Origin: Osmia lignaria lignaria | Taxonomy: Eukaryota; Arthropoda; Insecta; Hymenoptera; Megachilidae | DNA: 64,000 nucleotides | Direction: 5' to 3' | NCBI RefSeq assembly: GCF_051020975.1 | Contig: NC_135043.1 | Coordinates: 3,472,001 to 3,536,000 of the forward strand | Shown here: piece after piece, positions 23,149-36,231 of the stretch | How positions within the stretch are numbered: the first letter of the stretch is position 1 | How the letters are laid out: each line of letters starts with the position of its first letter | Notes under the pieces: generated by a model | Database searches by the model: none | The model's input: only the letters and a program-made list of their open reading frames with translations | What the model was told of the DNA's origin: nothing | Position numbers and translations under genes: made by a program

Positions 23149-23558
23149 TATATATTACGAAATCGTGTTAACGGTAAAAAGAATAATTTTAATGAAACTG
23201 GAAAACCGGTATAACTACGCTAAAAAGAAAAAAAAAATAAAAGAACAAAAAAAAAAGAAATAATACAATGAAACTACTCATCGTTGCAGAAGACACTGTT
23301 TGTGTAGCTCGTCTCCACGCATATCTTGAAAACGAACACACGCTGGCTACCATTGTAATACACACACAATTCTGTACACACACGATTTAACAGCAGTGTA
23401 TGCGTTACGATACGAATGTAAAAAGAAATAACAATTCTAGGATCTGAGAACATAAGTAGCTTTAAAGAAGGAGAGTTCATATTCGAGGCTAACACACACT
23501 TGATGGAAGACTATACAAGATTGATGAAACACCGAAACTAAAATACACACGAGAATTG

Positions 23559-23564
23559 AATAAA
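23559..23564 (+). terminator. Poly(A) signal of the TLDc gene
   Basis: AATAAA about 1.4 kb after the stop codon, followed within 30 bases by a long T-run. Confidence 0.5.
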
Positions 23565-26230
23565 GCGACATGTTTATATAAATTATTTTATTTTTTTTTT
23601 TTTTTTTTTTTTTGTTTGTGAAACGTGCTTCTATGGTGTCTCAATTGACCACAACGAACACACGCCTGTGCCTCGCTTCGCTCTCTTTCTCCCCTTTATT
23701 GTAGGGTACACTTGGGTGCAACGTAGGCTTTCTTCGAAGTAGAGGGAGGAACCATTTGCTGAAATTTTGGGAGAATCTAGGAGAAACCTATTCTAGGCTA
23801 ACGAAGGCGGTAATTAGGTCCTTAATTTTCTAAATTCTATACTGTCATTTTCTAATGTCTGATACTTTCTTTTTCTTATTTAAAAATTCATGCGTCTAGC
23901 TTGAGTAAAAACATCACTGGATATATTTGTAGTTCTAGGGAAGCCTAAGTTGCATATAACTATACACGCCATAGTATTTCCATGGGTATCATCGTAACGG
24001 TCCTGCTGCGTACGATCAGAACCAGAGGGATGTGTTACGACTACGCTTTGCCATTCTATGCGAGCTTTACAAGTACTCAGACAATAAAAAAAAAGTAAGA
24101 AAGATTGCCACCTTTTTTGTTATACAAACATACGTTTAGACTCGGCTCTGATTCTTTTCCGTCAGTCTGAGCTTTTTATAGTCTTCTGTGAATTGTTTAG
24201 AACCGATGGAATATTGCTTCTAAAGAAGCCATCGTTTCTATCGCTTTGTCAAAACTAAAATGTTTGTTTATTTCTTTCCTTTAAACGTTGAAGATCGTAC
24301 GGAGAGGATTTAACAATTAGGAACCTCGTGTTTTGATAGAGGATTTTATAAATTAGGAGCGAGAATAAATTCGAATGAACTTCTTCGTGGCGATTCGATC
24401 AACCCTTTCGCTAAGGAGTCCCTGCTGGAAAATTTTGAAAAATTCTGTTCGAAAAAATGTTAATTATTGAATAACCATTGATGGTTTCAAAGCGAGCGAC
24501 TATAATCTGTCATAATCGTAGACCTATGTAGACGGAAAATAAGTTGCCACTTTAGGCCCGGAAATTCCTAAAATTGAAGGGGAAACTATGGAAGTTCAGT
24601 TGTGATAAATCGATTACACTTCAGGTGCACTCGTTGGCTAAATATAGTTATGGAGTTAGCCAATTGACTACTTGCCTCCTTATCACAAATATTAGCCCCC
24701 CCCCGTTATATTAATCCTCCGTCTATATACGCTTACGATCGTAATAGCGAAAGGGTTAACACTGTTGTAGAGAATTTTTGAAAAAAATTCCAAAACGTCC
24801 TTTTGTACCTAAGCGAAATTGCACCAGTTAGCATTCCTTTTCTTTGTAATAGGAACACTTTCTAACTCGCGTCGTTTCTACGATTTTCGACTTTCGTACA
24901 TCTCTAAACGACTGCTTTTAGAATAGAGCAAAAGCAGCGTAATATAATAAAAAATAAAAAGCGTCGTTAACAAAAGTCTAAGACTGAGAAGACAGTCTAA
25001 AGAGAGAATCGTAGATCTGAATGAGGCATGTCCGGTGCACTGGTTACAAAACGCACTTTACCAAGAATTCCAAGGAAATGGTAATGAACAATAGGGAAGC
25101 TCAAACAGACCCAAACACACACATGTACACGATAAGGGATGAAAAAAATATCACTCCGATGGACTGTATAACAAAACTTGTAGCTTTATTGGCTTCGTTT
25201 TAGGTTAGTTTTTCGAGTACACGAGCCTCAATTAGTAGCGTTGTCTAAAACACCAAATTAGCGTCTAGGTGTACTCTTGTGATACTAATAAGTTTAGACA
25301 AAAATTATTGAATCGCTTTTAGAGCGTCTCAGACGGGGTCAGCTTATTCTTTCGTGGCGTTAAAGAGCTAAACGTTACGACTAAAAACATACAGTCAAGA
25401 CAATACGTTAATCGTTTTGAAAGGAGATAAAGCAAAGTGCTCGAATCTGGTTATATTTCTTTTTCATTTCTGTTCTGTTCCAAGAAGAAAGGCTCAACAA
25501 TGCCTCGCCTGTTTATGCCGAAGATCATTCGTATAAATGTAATCGTTGTAACGTGAAATAAAAATATGTGTGTCTGATAGAAAAATTTTATTTTCGTTTG
25601 TTCGCGTTTCTTAATTTTTCTTCTAGGACACATTTTGACTAAACGAGCATTCGGGAGTCCTTTCAGTTTCTTCTGTTTCAATTCGAGCAAGATTTATAAA
25701 TTATAATAATTTATTATTTTATTTCGTTATTAATAAAATGAACCGATCGAGCTTGTGTTACTCCTTTCAACACTGAATGTTCCATACTTTGTAATGTCTA
25801 CTCTTAACAATCCTAAATTAATTTCCGATCATTGATAATTATTAGAGATTCAATTCTTTATCTAAATTTATAGTTTAAAAGGTGCTGAACAAAATTGAGA
25901 CCAAACTTTAGGTAACTCATTGTCAGAAACGAATGATTTTATCATTTTACATGTCTTAAAGTGTAGCTCCAATTTTTGTCAACATTTCGTAGATTTCCTA
26001 ATTAATATTTAATCAATGATTGGCTAATTACTTTTAACATAGGTGAATCAACTGCCCGAAAGAATTTAATTTCTTTTTCTATTTCATCTTCTGAACGTAG
26101 AAACGTTCTCACTACCTGTAGGTGTCCAATGGAAAATATATAAACACGCTACTGCCTCCACGATGAAAACTCCTAGACGTAGATTAATCTGTACCACGCG
26201 TTCAAATCACCGAACATAATTGTTCTGAGC

Positions 26231-26424
26231 CAAGGGCCGCGTTTATCCCTAGGCAAAATAGGCACGTGTCGAGGGCCCGCATAAAAATATTTGTCACTAC
26301 TGCACGAGATAAATAAATCCACTAAATTTTGACTTCAAAATTTAATTAAAAAATATATACATATGTAAGGGCCCCGATTTTTATTCGCATGCCTAGGTCC
26401 CGAAATGCTCTAGACGCGGCCCTG
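26231..26424. mobile_element. hAT-type MITE, 194 bp
   Basis: Ends CAAGGGCCGCGT and, from the right, CAGGGCCGCGTC are flanked by 8-bp duplications TTCTGAGC (26223-26230) and TTCCGAGC (26425-26432), one mismatch. GC-rich ends, AT-rich middle. Confidence 0.8.
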
Positions 26425-27609
26425 TTCCGAGCCACTTGAAAACTTGATAAGCTTGATTAACCTTACAATACGTAGAAAATACGATCGGGTTATAAGCTGG
26501 AGGATGTTGACGAAAATCGACGAGTTCACGTGAAATCGTAACTATGTAATCGCAAATTCGTATATATACATATACATGTATACTCGTTAGCTAAATTAGT
26601 GAACGTTAGGCGTTAAATGAGAACACGAAACCGAACGTAAGAGATGAAAATATGGGGCGAGAACAAGTTGGCTGAGACGAGGCGAGACGAACTTTCCTGG
26701 TAATACACATTGTCAATTAGATTCAGACTGATCGCAGGGATTGACGAGGCATTAAGAAATTCAATGTTCTTCGGTGTTTAGCTAGAATATTATTGTCGTC
26801 GTCGACGTTGTTTCATGATGATCGCTGTGACACGACATCTTGCGTCTCGTGAACGATATTACGTGAAGATTCAGAAATTGATTTGCATTTTTCTTATGCA
26901 ATTTTAACCCGTTTATAATCGTTTCGTTCTTTTATTTCACTGTTAAGATTCTATTTTTTGTTCTGATTCTAAATATAATTTTTTTGTTGATGCATCATGT
27001 GTGTCTTCCGCTTAACGATGTCTCAGTCACAAAAATGTTTTGAATTTTTTCCAGTGTTTTTAACGATCGAAGCTTCACGCTATATCGTTTTACAACCGTA
27101 GCCCGTTTTACACGTAGAATATTATTCGTTCTCGTCTTGTATCCCTCACACACATAATCAATTTTCGAATACCTAAATCACTAACAACTTTCATAACCCT
27201 GAGAAAAACGATTTTCAATACCATTCAAGGATGTTCATCGAAATCCAAATCACACAGCATAATTAATAATAAATCAATTAAATGTACAGATGATTGGCAA
27301 AAAGGAGACTAGATTACTTGAACAATTCAGACATTGAGTAAATACGATGTCGCGTACTGATAATTTCCGTATTTACTTTTTTAACCGATAAGTTGTACAT
27401 GTTTTTAATTTGATTGTTCTTATAACCTTGATGAAGATATACTATAAATATTTCATTTAGCTGTCGTACTATAAATTATGCTGTGTACTTAATTTAAAAC
27501 TCGAATCTTCCATAATGCTTTACACTGGTATTAAAATACGATACGCCTATTGGCTGCCGTTGGCAAGAAGCGCTCTGATTAGTCGGCACACGGGTAGTAG
27601 TCTGATATA

Positions 27610-27817
27610 CAGGGAGATTCTCTCAGCGCGCAACACAATAACCGTCCCGCACAATGAAACCCTGCGGTTGTTGCGGGTAAAGAGACCCAGGGGCCATATC
27701 GCTGGACCCAAGACTGCTCTGTGTGTGTTTATGGCTGAGACGAAGACAAGAAACGGAACAGCAGGGGTTCCATTGTGCGGCACGGCTATTGTGTTGCGCG
27801 CCGAGAGAATCTCCCTG
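27610..27817. mobile_element. Palindromic MITE with TA duplications, 208 bp
   Basis: Inverted arms of about 60 bases begin CAGGGAGATTCTC and are flanked by TA (27608-27609, 27818-27819). Symmetry continues weakly outside, so it may sit inside an older palindrome. Confidence 0.7.
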
Positions 27818-29681
27818 TATAAACAGTCGACCGGTCCGTGTGTGCGCAGTCTCCGAAGACTTCTTGTAAACGGAAGGCAGTACAAAGCAAATTTTCGGAA
27901 TAAGCACTTTTCATGATCCTGCATCGTCTTGAAGCCACGATTTCATTCTCGCTACACTTCTCGGAAAAAAAATTTTTCCTTTGAACGATCAGATCAATTT
28001 CACAAGTGTTTCGAACAATTTTTATCGCTATATCGTAGGAGATAACGAAACAATTAGACAAACTTTAACGGTGTATTCTAACTTTTCTGAAACAGAAAAG
28101 GTTAGAAATCGAATGGACTACAAAAGTTTTACCTCGAAAGAAAAAGAATAGATTTCATTCACCGACCATCATAGTTCGTCGAGCAAAAAGTACTTTATCG
28201 AAAAAAGGAAAACATATCCTCCGGTTTCGAAGCCCTTACTTACAAAGAAAAACGGGCCAACCGAGTTGTTAAATCAAAAGGAAAAATAAGAAAAGGGTCC
28301 GAGGCTACACAGGGGAGAGAAAAGACCCTCTCGAAACACATACAACTCTCTGGACCAATGTTTACACTAACTTACTAATGTACTATCGCCTAAATCATTA
28401 CTTAACCGCGAAAGTGATCTCCCCGTCTCTGGATCCTCTGAAGCTATTGAAGATGCATCAGTCAGCTAACAATCATGTTCCCAAGGTTCTCACCAGTGAC
28501 CTAAAATAAAAATACCACCTGACAAAACACATTGTGTGTCTATCGTAATCGTGTATTAGCCAAACTGTATACCGTAAACGTTGAATTACACGTGTGTCGA
28601 ACGAGCCACAAGTAATGAGGAAAGGAAGCACGTTCGTGATTTGTTTCGAGCATATTTCACTTAAAATATATCTGCTAGGAAATAAAGATAGCGAGATGCT
28701 AAAACAATGTTTATTTATCAAGATATATTTATAAACTTTTTTGATATTTCTTTGAACATTCTAACTGTTTCCTTGCTGTTTTCAAAATAATATAATTATC
28801 GAGTGTTGTTGAAATATTTTTGTAAACTGTTAATACGATCGCAAACGTGTGTCCTTTCAAAAAGGTTTCATGTAAAAATGATCTAACCACGTTTCTCTGC
28901 TGCCACCCATGGATAAGCAGATGAGTGCGTATGTATGCATGTATATAACCTATCTATACATATACAGTACACAGTGCAGGAAACGTGTATGTGTGTGTAT
29001 ATACCACGCACGTGTACATTACATATACATATTATACATATACATATATAATAAAGGTTTAGCGTCGCAACGTGCATACACAACAACAACAACAACTACA
29101 ACAAGAACAAAAATCGTAGCGCGAACGAGGCCACTATAAATATACATATATAAATTATAAATATATACATACGAGTAACAATTAATAATTGTAACGTTGT
29201 AAAGCTGTGAGTAAAGAAAAAGAAGAGAGAAGAATGTTTTAAGGGCTGCAACAGAGTTACTAAAGTCAAGATACAATAGGATACAGATGAGAGAAAAGGG
29301 ATTTATTTTTTTGCCAACAGAGAATTGTTTGCGGTGTGTTGTACCGATAGATATAAAAATATAAGAAGAGTAAAACGAGTATTTTGCGATCATAAGTGGG
29401 AGAGCAAAATACTCTGCTGCATGTTACGTGGGCGTTATGTATGTATATCAACGTCAAAATAGTCAATCTTGTTCCCGTTTGCAAAAATGAAATACAACGC
29501 GGATCACTTTGGATGCGTGTGCGCGTATGTACGCTTTTAAGAATTGTGATATGTGTGCCGCGCACACGCATATATGTATACAAAAGATGAATATACAAAA
29601 AAAAGGATATTCAATAAAACGCCAATATTGTGAAAAAAAAAGAAAGAATAATGATATCCTTTTCATCGATATATTTTTACA

Positions 29682-29687
29682 TTTAAT
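29682..29687 (-). terminator. Possible poly(A) signal of hydroxyacid oxidase
   Basis: ATTAAA on the minus strand about 245 bases after the stop codon, the nearest poly(A)-like hexamer noted. Confidence 0.3.
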
Positions 29688-29930
29688 TTAACTTAAAACT
29701 AATCTGTCGTAAGGTTATTTAACTATCAAATTATGAAACAGAATGTGACCGAAACAGCGTGGGTCATCTTGGAGCGTCCTTGAAATATCATTAAATGGTA
29801 TTGTTGCATTCATCGTAGAAGCATAAAGTTCACATATAGAACGTGCTTGAAAATTTTGTGATTCTGAACTGATCGGTTGCTTCAACTCGAACTTGTTATA
29901 ATTATATTTAACACTTAGTGGATCCTCTAA

Positions 29931-32900
29931 TTACAAGTGGCTGTAATAAGATTCGTGCTTCACCATATCCCTCGTGATCTCATCGACCGATCTGCAGCCT
30001 GCAAACGAATAGACAATGAGTAGATTAGTTATCTTTCATTCAAATGAATAGACAATGAGTAGATTAGTTATCTTTCATTCAAATGAAGTTTCGTTTATAG
30101 TGACGTACCTGTTAGCGCAAATGCTAGATCAATTTCCTTCCTGAAGATCTCAAGCACGTGTTTGGCACCTTCCTCACCACCCTGAGTCAGGCCCCACAAC
30201 AAAGGTCTGGCGGCAAATGCCTGCAAAAAGAATTCAATTTATTTGCAGAGGGTGCCAAACTTTATTGCATATATCATTTCATATGTGCTTACCATTTTCG
30301 CGCCCATAGCGAGCGCCTTGAAAACGTCGATTCCTTGTCTCACACCTCCGTCCATGTATACTTCTATTCTGCCCCTTACGGCGTCTATTATTTCCGGTAA
30401 AACTTCAATCTATAAATGATACATTGCTTTTATTGCCATTACTATCCGTTAGCCAATTAACGAGAAGTTACGCGACTGCCACTGCGTCACGTGACTGTGA
30501 TTCAACCAATGAGACGAAAGCATCGAATTTGAAATGTAAAGAGGAGCAACGAACCGAAGCTGGAAGTGTGTCAACTTGACGTGCACCGTGATTTGAAACG
30601 ATAATTGCTGCTGCTCCGTGGTGGACTGCCAATTCAGCATCCTCAGCAGAGAGGACTCCCTTCAGGACGAGTGGCAACTTGGTAATACTGCAAAAAAGCA
30701 ACGAATATGAGTACCACTTGAACGATCCATTTTCCACCGATTGGAAACTGTAGAATTCCAAACCTTTTGAGCCACGCGATGTCTTCCCATTTCAAAGAAG
30801 CGTCAAACAGGTTCATGACATATTCGCTCAAACCAGATCCATCCTTCGCAGACTTCATTTTGGTTGACATTTCACCTTGGAAATTTCCTAATCTAAAAGT
30901 ATTCGTTGCAAGCATTATTAAATTGACGGTAATTTATTTTATGTTATCAAATATTCAATTCCTTATTACGTACTTCAAATGAGATGGAAGCGAGAATTTA
31001 TTCCTAATGTCAGCTCGTCTGTCACCAAACAGTGGTGCATCGACAGTCAGAACGAGAGCTTTGAAACCGGCACATTCTGCACGTCTGACTAAATTTAAGG
31101 TAACATTACGATCGATGTATATGTACAATTGGAACCATTTTATTGCATTTGGCGCGGCTTCCGCCACTTCTTCGATACTACTTGTTGATATAGTAGACAG
31201 GATATAAATGGTACCATACGCTTGGGCGGCTAAAAATGAAAAATTTTAAATTACGTTATAAGACTAAGTAACATATTGATATCGTTAGGAAATGCTAATG
31301 ATAAGACTATTTGGAAAAGATAACGAATGCAAATTTACATTACTTAAGTAATGAAATGTAACGTGAATAATAAACTCTTAATATTAAGAGAAACAGGGAT
31401 TATATGGCAATAAAACTATTCAAATGAATATTGGAAGATGCATTTTTTGCATATCGAATGCAACTGGTCATCGAGAGGTGCTTCGATCTCGCAGAATCGA
31501 TCCTCAGTCGACGCGTGGCAACCGTGTCTGGTTGATGCCTGTTATCGTTACAAAATTTACGAAAGGTTTTAAAACGTAGATAGCAACTGATAAGCGACAC
31601 TAATCAGACACATGAGGTTAGTGTTATGTAGATAGTTAACGTAGCCGGTGGCTAAGTAGCGGGTTTTCGCATGATGATGAAAAGAAATGTAGTAAGCCTG
31701 ATAAAGTTCTTCTTTCTGGCGGCTTTAACTGTTTTCCTGACCGTTGTTGTGTTCCGCCGCATACGGACGTCACCTAACCATGAAGTTTCGACACCGGTAA
31801 CCGCATTGTTGGTTGACAGGACTGACAGTGCGAGAAATTCCATCGATTCGAGGCAGAATATCAACGAACATCTACCTCAGGTACGGGTTAAAGACCTACT
31901 CATTATTAGCAAGGTTGGTGCAAGTGAAACAGGTTTAACAGTAGTTTTAACCTTCTGCATTCCATGCAGTACCGTACGATGCTTTCTTGTACCCTGTGCA
32001 AGTGACATCTTACTGTTTTTTACATTAAGATAATGTTACATTATAACGGTAAAATGATACTTTTCAACAGGTTTCAGATGGAAAAATAGATTGGCATGAT
32101 TACAAAAAAATTGAGGAAGAAACTAAAAGGAGCGGGACAGGTGAACATGGAAAGCCAGCATTTCTTTCACCTTCTCTTGATTCGTTGAAGGAAAAATTAT
32201 ATCAGGTGAATGGTTTCAATGCTGCGCTCAGCGATGAGATTTCAATGAATCGTTCTGTACCTGACATTAGACATCCAGATTGTAAAAAGAAGAAATACTT
32301 AAAGAATCTTGATGCAGTCTCTGTGATAGTCTCCTTTCATAACGAGCATTTTAGTACTTTAATGCGTACTTGTTGGAGTGTTATCAATCGTTCACCAGCA
32401 TCGTTGCTTGAAGAAATAATATTGGTAGATGACGCTAGCACCAAGACAGAGCTGAAGAAGGGTTTAGATGATTACGTTGCTGAACACTTGCCAAAAGTGA
32501 AGATTGTAAGATTACCACAACGATCTGGATTGATTAAAGGTAGACTAGCGGGAGCAAAAGTTGCAAAAGCAAAAGTACTTGTATTTCTGGATTCTCACAG
32601 CGAGGCAAATGTCAATTGGTTGCCACCGTTGCTGGAACCCATTGCACAAAACTATAAAACTTGCGTGTGCCCTTTCATTGACGTGATAGCTTATGAAACA
32701 TTTGAATATAGAGCCCAAGATGAAGGTGCAAGAGGAGCTTTCGATTGGGAATTGTACTATAAGAGATTGCCATTGTTACCCGAAGACCTTAAACAACCAA
32801 CGGAACCATTCAAGAGCCCAGTTATGGCAGGTGGTCTGTTCGCCATCAGTGCTAAGTTTTTCTGGGAGCTAGGTGGATATGATCCAGAGTTAGATATTTG

Positions 32901-35429
32901 GGGTGGTGAACAATATGAATTATCGTTTAAAATTTGGCAATGCGGCGGTCAGATGTACGATGCTCCTTGTTCAAGAGTGGGCCATATTTACAGAAAATTT
33001 CCTCCTTTCCCCAATCCGGGCAAAGGTGACTTCCTAGGGAAAAATTACAAGAGAGTAGCTGAAGTATGGATGGATGAATATGCAGAGTATATTTACAGAA
33101 GACGCCCACACTTAAGATCATTAGATCCTGGAAATTTAATAGAACAGAAGAGTTTAAGATCAAGATTACACTGCAAACCGTTCAAGTGGTTTATAGAAAA
33201 TATAGCGTTCGATCTTGTTGATGTATACCCTCCTGTAGAACCGGATGACTTTGCATCTGGAGAGATTCGTAACATGGGTGTGCCAGAATTATGTCTAGAT
33301 TCTAAAAAACGAAAGAGAGACGAACTCGTGGTAGTCGACGTTTGTATAAAAGACAATCCAAAAATCGTAGGAGAACAAGAGTTCAAATTAACTTGGCACA
33401 AAGATATCAGACCAAAAGATCGGACAGAGTGTCTGGATGTATCCAGAGGAGACACAAAAGCTCCTGTTAGCTTGTATCCTTGCCACGGTGGCCAGGGAAA
33501 TCAACTGTGGCGTTACAACGTTGAAAAGCAATGGTTGATGCATGGCTATTCGTCAAGGTGTTTAGACACTGATCCAGCGAGCAAGAAGGTCTTTGTAACA
33601 AATTGTGATTCATCTTCTCCAACTCAGAAATGGAGAATCGAGAAAGTAAACATGAAAGCTATTAATAATTGGGATAACGTGGGACCCAAACGACATTGAT
33701 TCCTTTGCTTTTTACTGCCGTAATTTTCTTAGCCTTATTTAATTATCTAACTTCTAATTATCTAATATGTACATATAAACGTATGCCCTATTTTTAACTA
33801 GTCATACGAAGTCGTCAGTTTTGAGTTCATTTCCTTCTCCGTCATGATACAATGGAAGGTATTTTGACGATTTGAAGTTATAGAAAACAAAATGTACTTT
33901 TTATCAATCTTTACAGTATTTCAATGATGAGATCGTTTTTAATACATCTGTACGAAATGTAAATATTGTATGAACCCTCTGTTGTGCCTTATACGTATAG
34001 CTGCATTTAGATCTACATATTAATTATATTGATTACTTTGCAAAAAAGTAACTTCGCTTTACTGCTCAATTTTTATCTACTATGAATCTTTTTTTTTTTT
34101 GTTTTTTAATTAATACCATGTATTTAAGAACGTGTAAGAACTGATTGAATCAAGAACTTTCTTTATTGCCAAATTTTTAACAACTATTTAAATTAAGTTT
34201 CTCTTAATGACTGATATGTAATGTATGTTTTTTAACGTCATATAGATATGGTACAAGGAATAAATTGTTTCTTATCTGTCGTCAAACGACATTTTTTTGT
34301 ACAAGCTATTCGAATAAACAAAAAGTTCCATTTACACAATGTTAAGTAATAATAACATTTACATAAATGAAAAAATCGCGTACATATCTTAATGAAGTTT
34401 TTTAATACAGAATCGACTCAAAATGGTGAATCTATGTTTTATTCGACTGTGATCGACGTCGATTTTACTCATTCCAATATGATGAACAGTTGCATTTGTT
34501 ATTGCAACTATTTTTGTAAAACGTTTCTATAATTTAATAAACATTTTTATAATGCAATCGATGTTCAAACATATTGTTGAAAAAGAATACTCGAAGAATA
34601 TTATAAGAAGATTTGAAGGAAAATATAGATTTCATTTAAGAATTAATTTGTTTATAAACTCACCTCTGGCGTTCGCACATTCTCCCTCGGGATGTGCCAT
34701 ACGTTGCATAGCAGCAGGGGCGATACCTAAAGGCATCGAAATCTTTTCACCCAAAATTGTGGTGCTGATATCCCTCTTCGAGACATCCCTTAAAAATCGG
34801 GGTTTGATTCTGTACCTAAAAATCATTTTGAGGAATTAGTGAAAAATTCAAACAGAATCGAGAATCAGAATTTTATTCATTAAAGAGTGAAAACAGGGTT
34901 GTGTCTAGATCGAAAATACTCTTCTACTGAATATCTATTAAGTGTAAAATATTAATGTTATTTTAAAATTGCATCATAATTGATTTGTATAATTTAGATA
35001 ACATTTAGGGATGGAATTAAGAAAGGGCAGAGAGAAGGGCACTGACTTAACACTTCTTCAAAATAAATATGAGAACACTTAGTTGACAAGTGATTCATCC
35101 TTTAAATATAGATTTTCAAGAAGTTTTCACCCTTTGTAGTTTAACAATAAGTCTTTAAATCACTCTGTCGTATTCCAAACTTTAAATTATCCTCCTCCAT
35201 TTCCTTGCAAGTGACCAGCAATGCATTAACATACTTTCATTAAAAAATTCCTAATAACCAAATTAGTGAATTATTTCATCCTCTTCTATACTTACTTCCT
35301 GAAAGCTTCTGTGTTCAGCCTCAAGGTATACTGATCTCCTGCTCCGGAATTATAGTAATCCCTGATAGATGGTGTTAGGTTTGATTGAGCATGCTTCTCA
35401 AAGTCTTCGACACAGATGAACTGAGACAT
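29931..35429 (-). CDS. HAO1: Peroxisomal 2-hydroxyacid (glycolate) oxidase
   Basis: Eight exons in transcript order: 35296-35429, 34664-34815, 30974-31229, 30764-30892, 30555-30687, 30293-30409, 30109-30220, 29931-29998. All borders are GT/AG and the joined frame gives 366 residues (human HAO1 has 370). It is an FMN-dependent enzyme that oxidises glycolate and other 2-hydroxyacids with O2, making H2O2. Visible family features are the N-terminal FICVEDFEKHA start, Tyr26, the IAPAAMQRMAHPEGE block, KWFQLYIY, TVDAPLFGDRRAD, Lys233 in LVLKGVL, catalytic His257 and Arg260 in SNHGARQ, and the FMN-phosphate loop YMDGGVRQGIDVFKAL. The last three residues, SHL, form a PTS1-type peroxisomal signal. Intron 2 (31230-34663) contains a whole gene on the other strand. 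HAO1 versus HAO2 is not resolved; the symbol marks the family. Confidence 0.93.
30007..30084. repeat. Exact 39-bp tandem duplication in the last oxidase intron
   Basis: Two identical copies (30007-30045, 30046-30084) beginning GAATAGACAATGAGTAG. It lies between exons 7 and 8 and leaves both splice sites intact. It looks recent. Confidence 0.85.
31671..33699 (+). CDS. Polypeptide N-acetylgalactosaminyltransferase (GALNT10-like), nested in the oxidase intron
   Basis: Two coding exons, 31671-31880 and 32071-33699, join in phase 0 to give 612 residues. The enzyme adds GalNAc from UDP-GalNAc to Ser/Thr in the Golgi, starting or extending mucin-type O-glycans. It is a type II membrane protein: a short basic tail, then a hydrophobic anchor at about residues 8-28 (SLIKFFFLAALTVF), a stem, the GT-A domain from about residue 120 (SVIVSFHNE, VDDAS), the metal-binding DSH at 244-246, the Gal/GalNAc-T motif with WGGEQYE at 347-353, and a C-terminal ricin-type lectin domain (CLD and QLW/QKW repeats) from about 460. 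The DSHSE/WGGEQYE pattern and RVAEVWMDEYAEYIY fit the GALNT10 clade; the fly ortholog is not settled. The whole gene and its 3' UTR lie between oxidase exons 2 and 3 on the opposite strand. Confidence 0.93.
34259..34264 (+). terminator. Poly(A) signal of the GalNAc-transferase
   Basis: AATAAA about 560 bases after the stop codon, still inside the oxidase intron and 400 bases short of oxidase exon 2. Confidence 0.6.
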
Positions 35430-36231
35430 GTTGTCTGTGGAAACAATGCGTTCCCAATTAATTAAAATAAATTAAATAAAATGAAATAAATAAACCGTTC
35501 GCGAATGAGATCGATGAAAGTAAAGAAAGATTTTCTTCACTGCAAAAAGAGATCGTTACACGGTCGAGCACCGAGCAATAATGTGAAGAACTCTCGTTTA
35601 AAACGACGTTTATTATACACACGATACACAAATACGGAACCTTTTTATTCTTATTCGATGATACCCCGTGTGCGACGATCACTCACGAATCGACTAGACT
35701 CGTCTGTCGGGAGAGTAGCTCGTACAATTGAATATGAAGATCGTTGATCCTCCCAGCTGATCTTACAACTATCAAGTGACTGAAATTCGCGGCTGAAATC
35801 GCGACGATAACCCTCAGTGGCAAACGTGTCCACTAATGTTGCTGATAAAACTGTTTGCTCTATTTAACTTCGTCATATTGACTCATTTTATCGCTGCGGA
35901 ATTAATGAAAGACTCGTGTGCGTTCCCCTGATTTCCGGATGATGAATTCCACCCTTCATTTCGATGGAGCCGAATACAAATCCGTTTTAATCGTACGAAT
36001 ATAATAATGAACAACAACAGCTTTGTTGGCTGATAGGTTTCCAAGAATATGTGAAAATAAAACTTTATTTTGTTACGTTCCATAATCGTTTGTGTTTATG
36101 CAATAAGACTGATAGGAAAGGATGAAACGTTTCTTTTTTCTTAAGTAGTATAGGTCTATTATAATGTCTTAGGTTGAGATATTTTAATCTTTACTACTAT
36201 GGCTTGTATGAAATATATGGGATTTCAGGGG

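Larger units (their letters stand above)
22149..23570 (+). other. 3' UTR of the TLDc gene
   Basis: From the stop codon to AATAAA at 23559-23564. It contains an AT/AC microsatellite (22620-22664) and a Pumilio-type site. A longer UTR is possible, as another AATAAA on this strand occurs at 29610. Confidence 0.6.
23571..29930. other. Intergenic region between the TLDc gene and hydroxyacid oxidase
   Basis: AT-rich DNA with two MITEs (26231-26424, 27610-27817), simple repeats including (ACA)n near 29083, and no supported exon. The overlapping open frames on both strands at 27.5-27.9 kb result from the palindrome there. Confidence 0.6.

Noticed and set aside
27515..27924. Long open frames on both strands
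   Set aside because: They mirror each other because of the palindromic MITE 27610-27817; no protein family.
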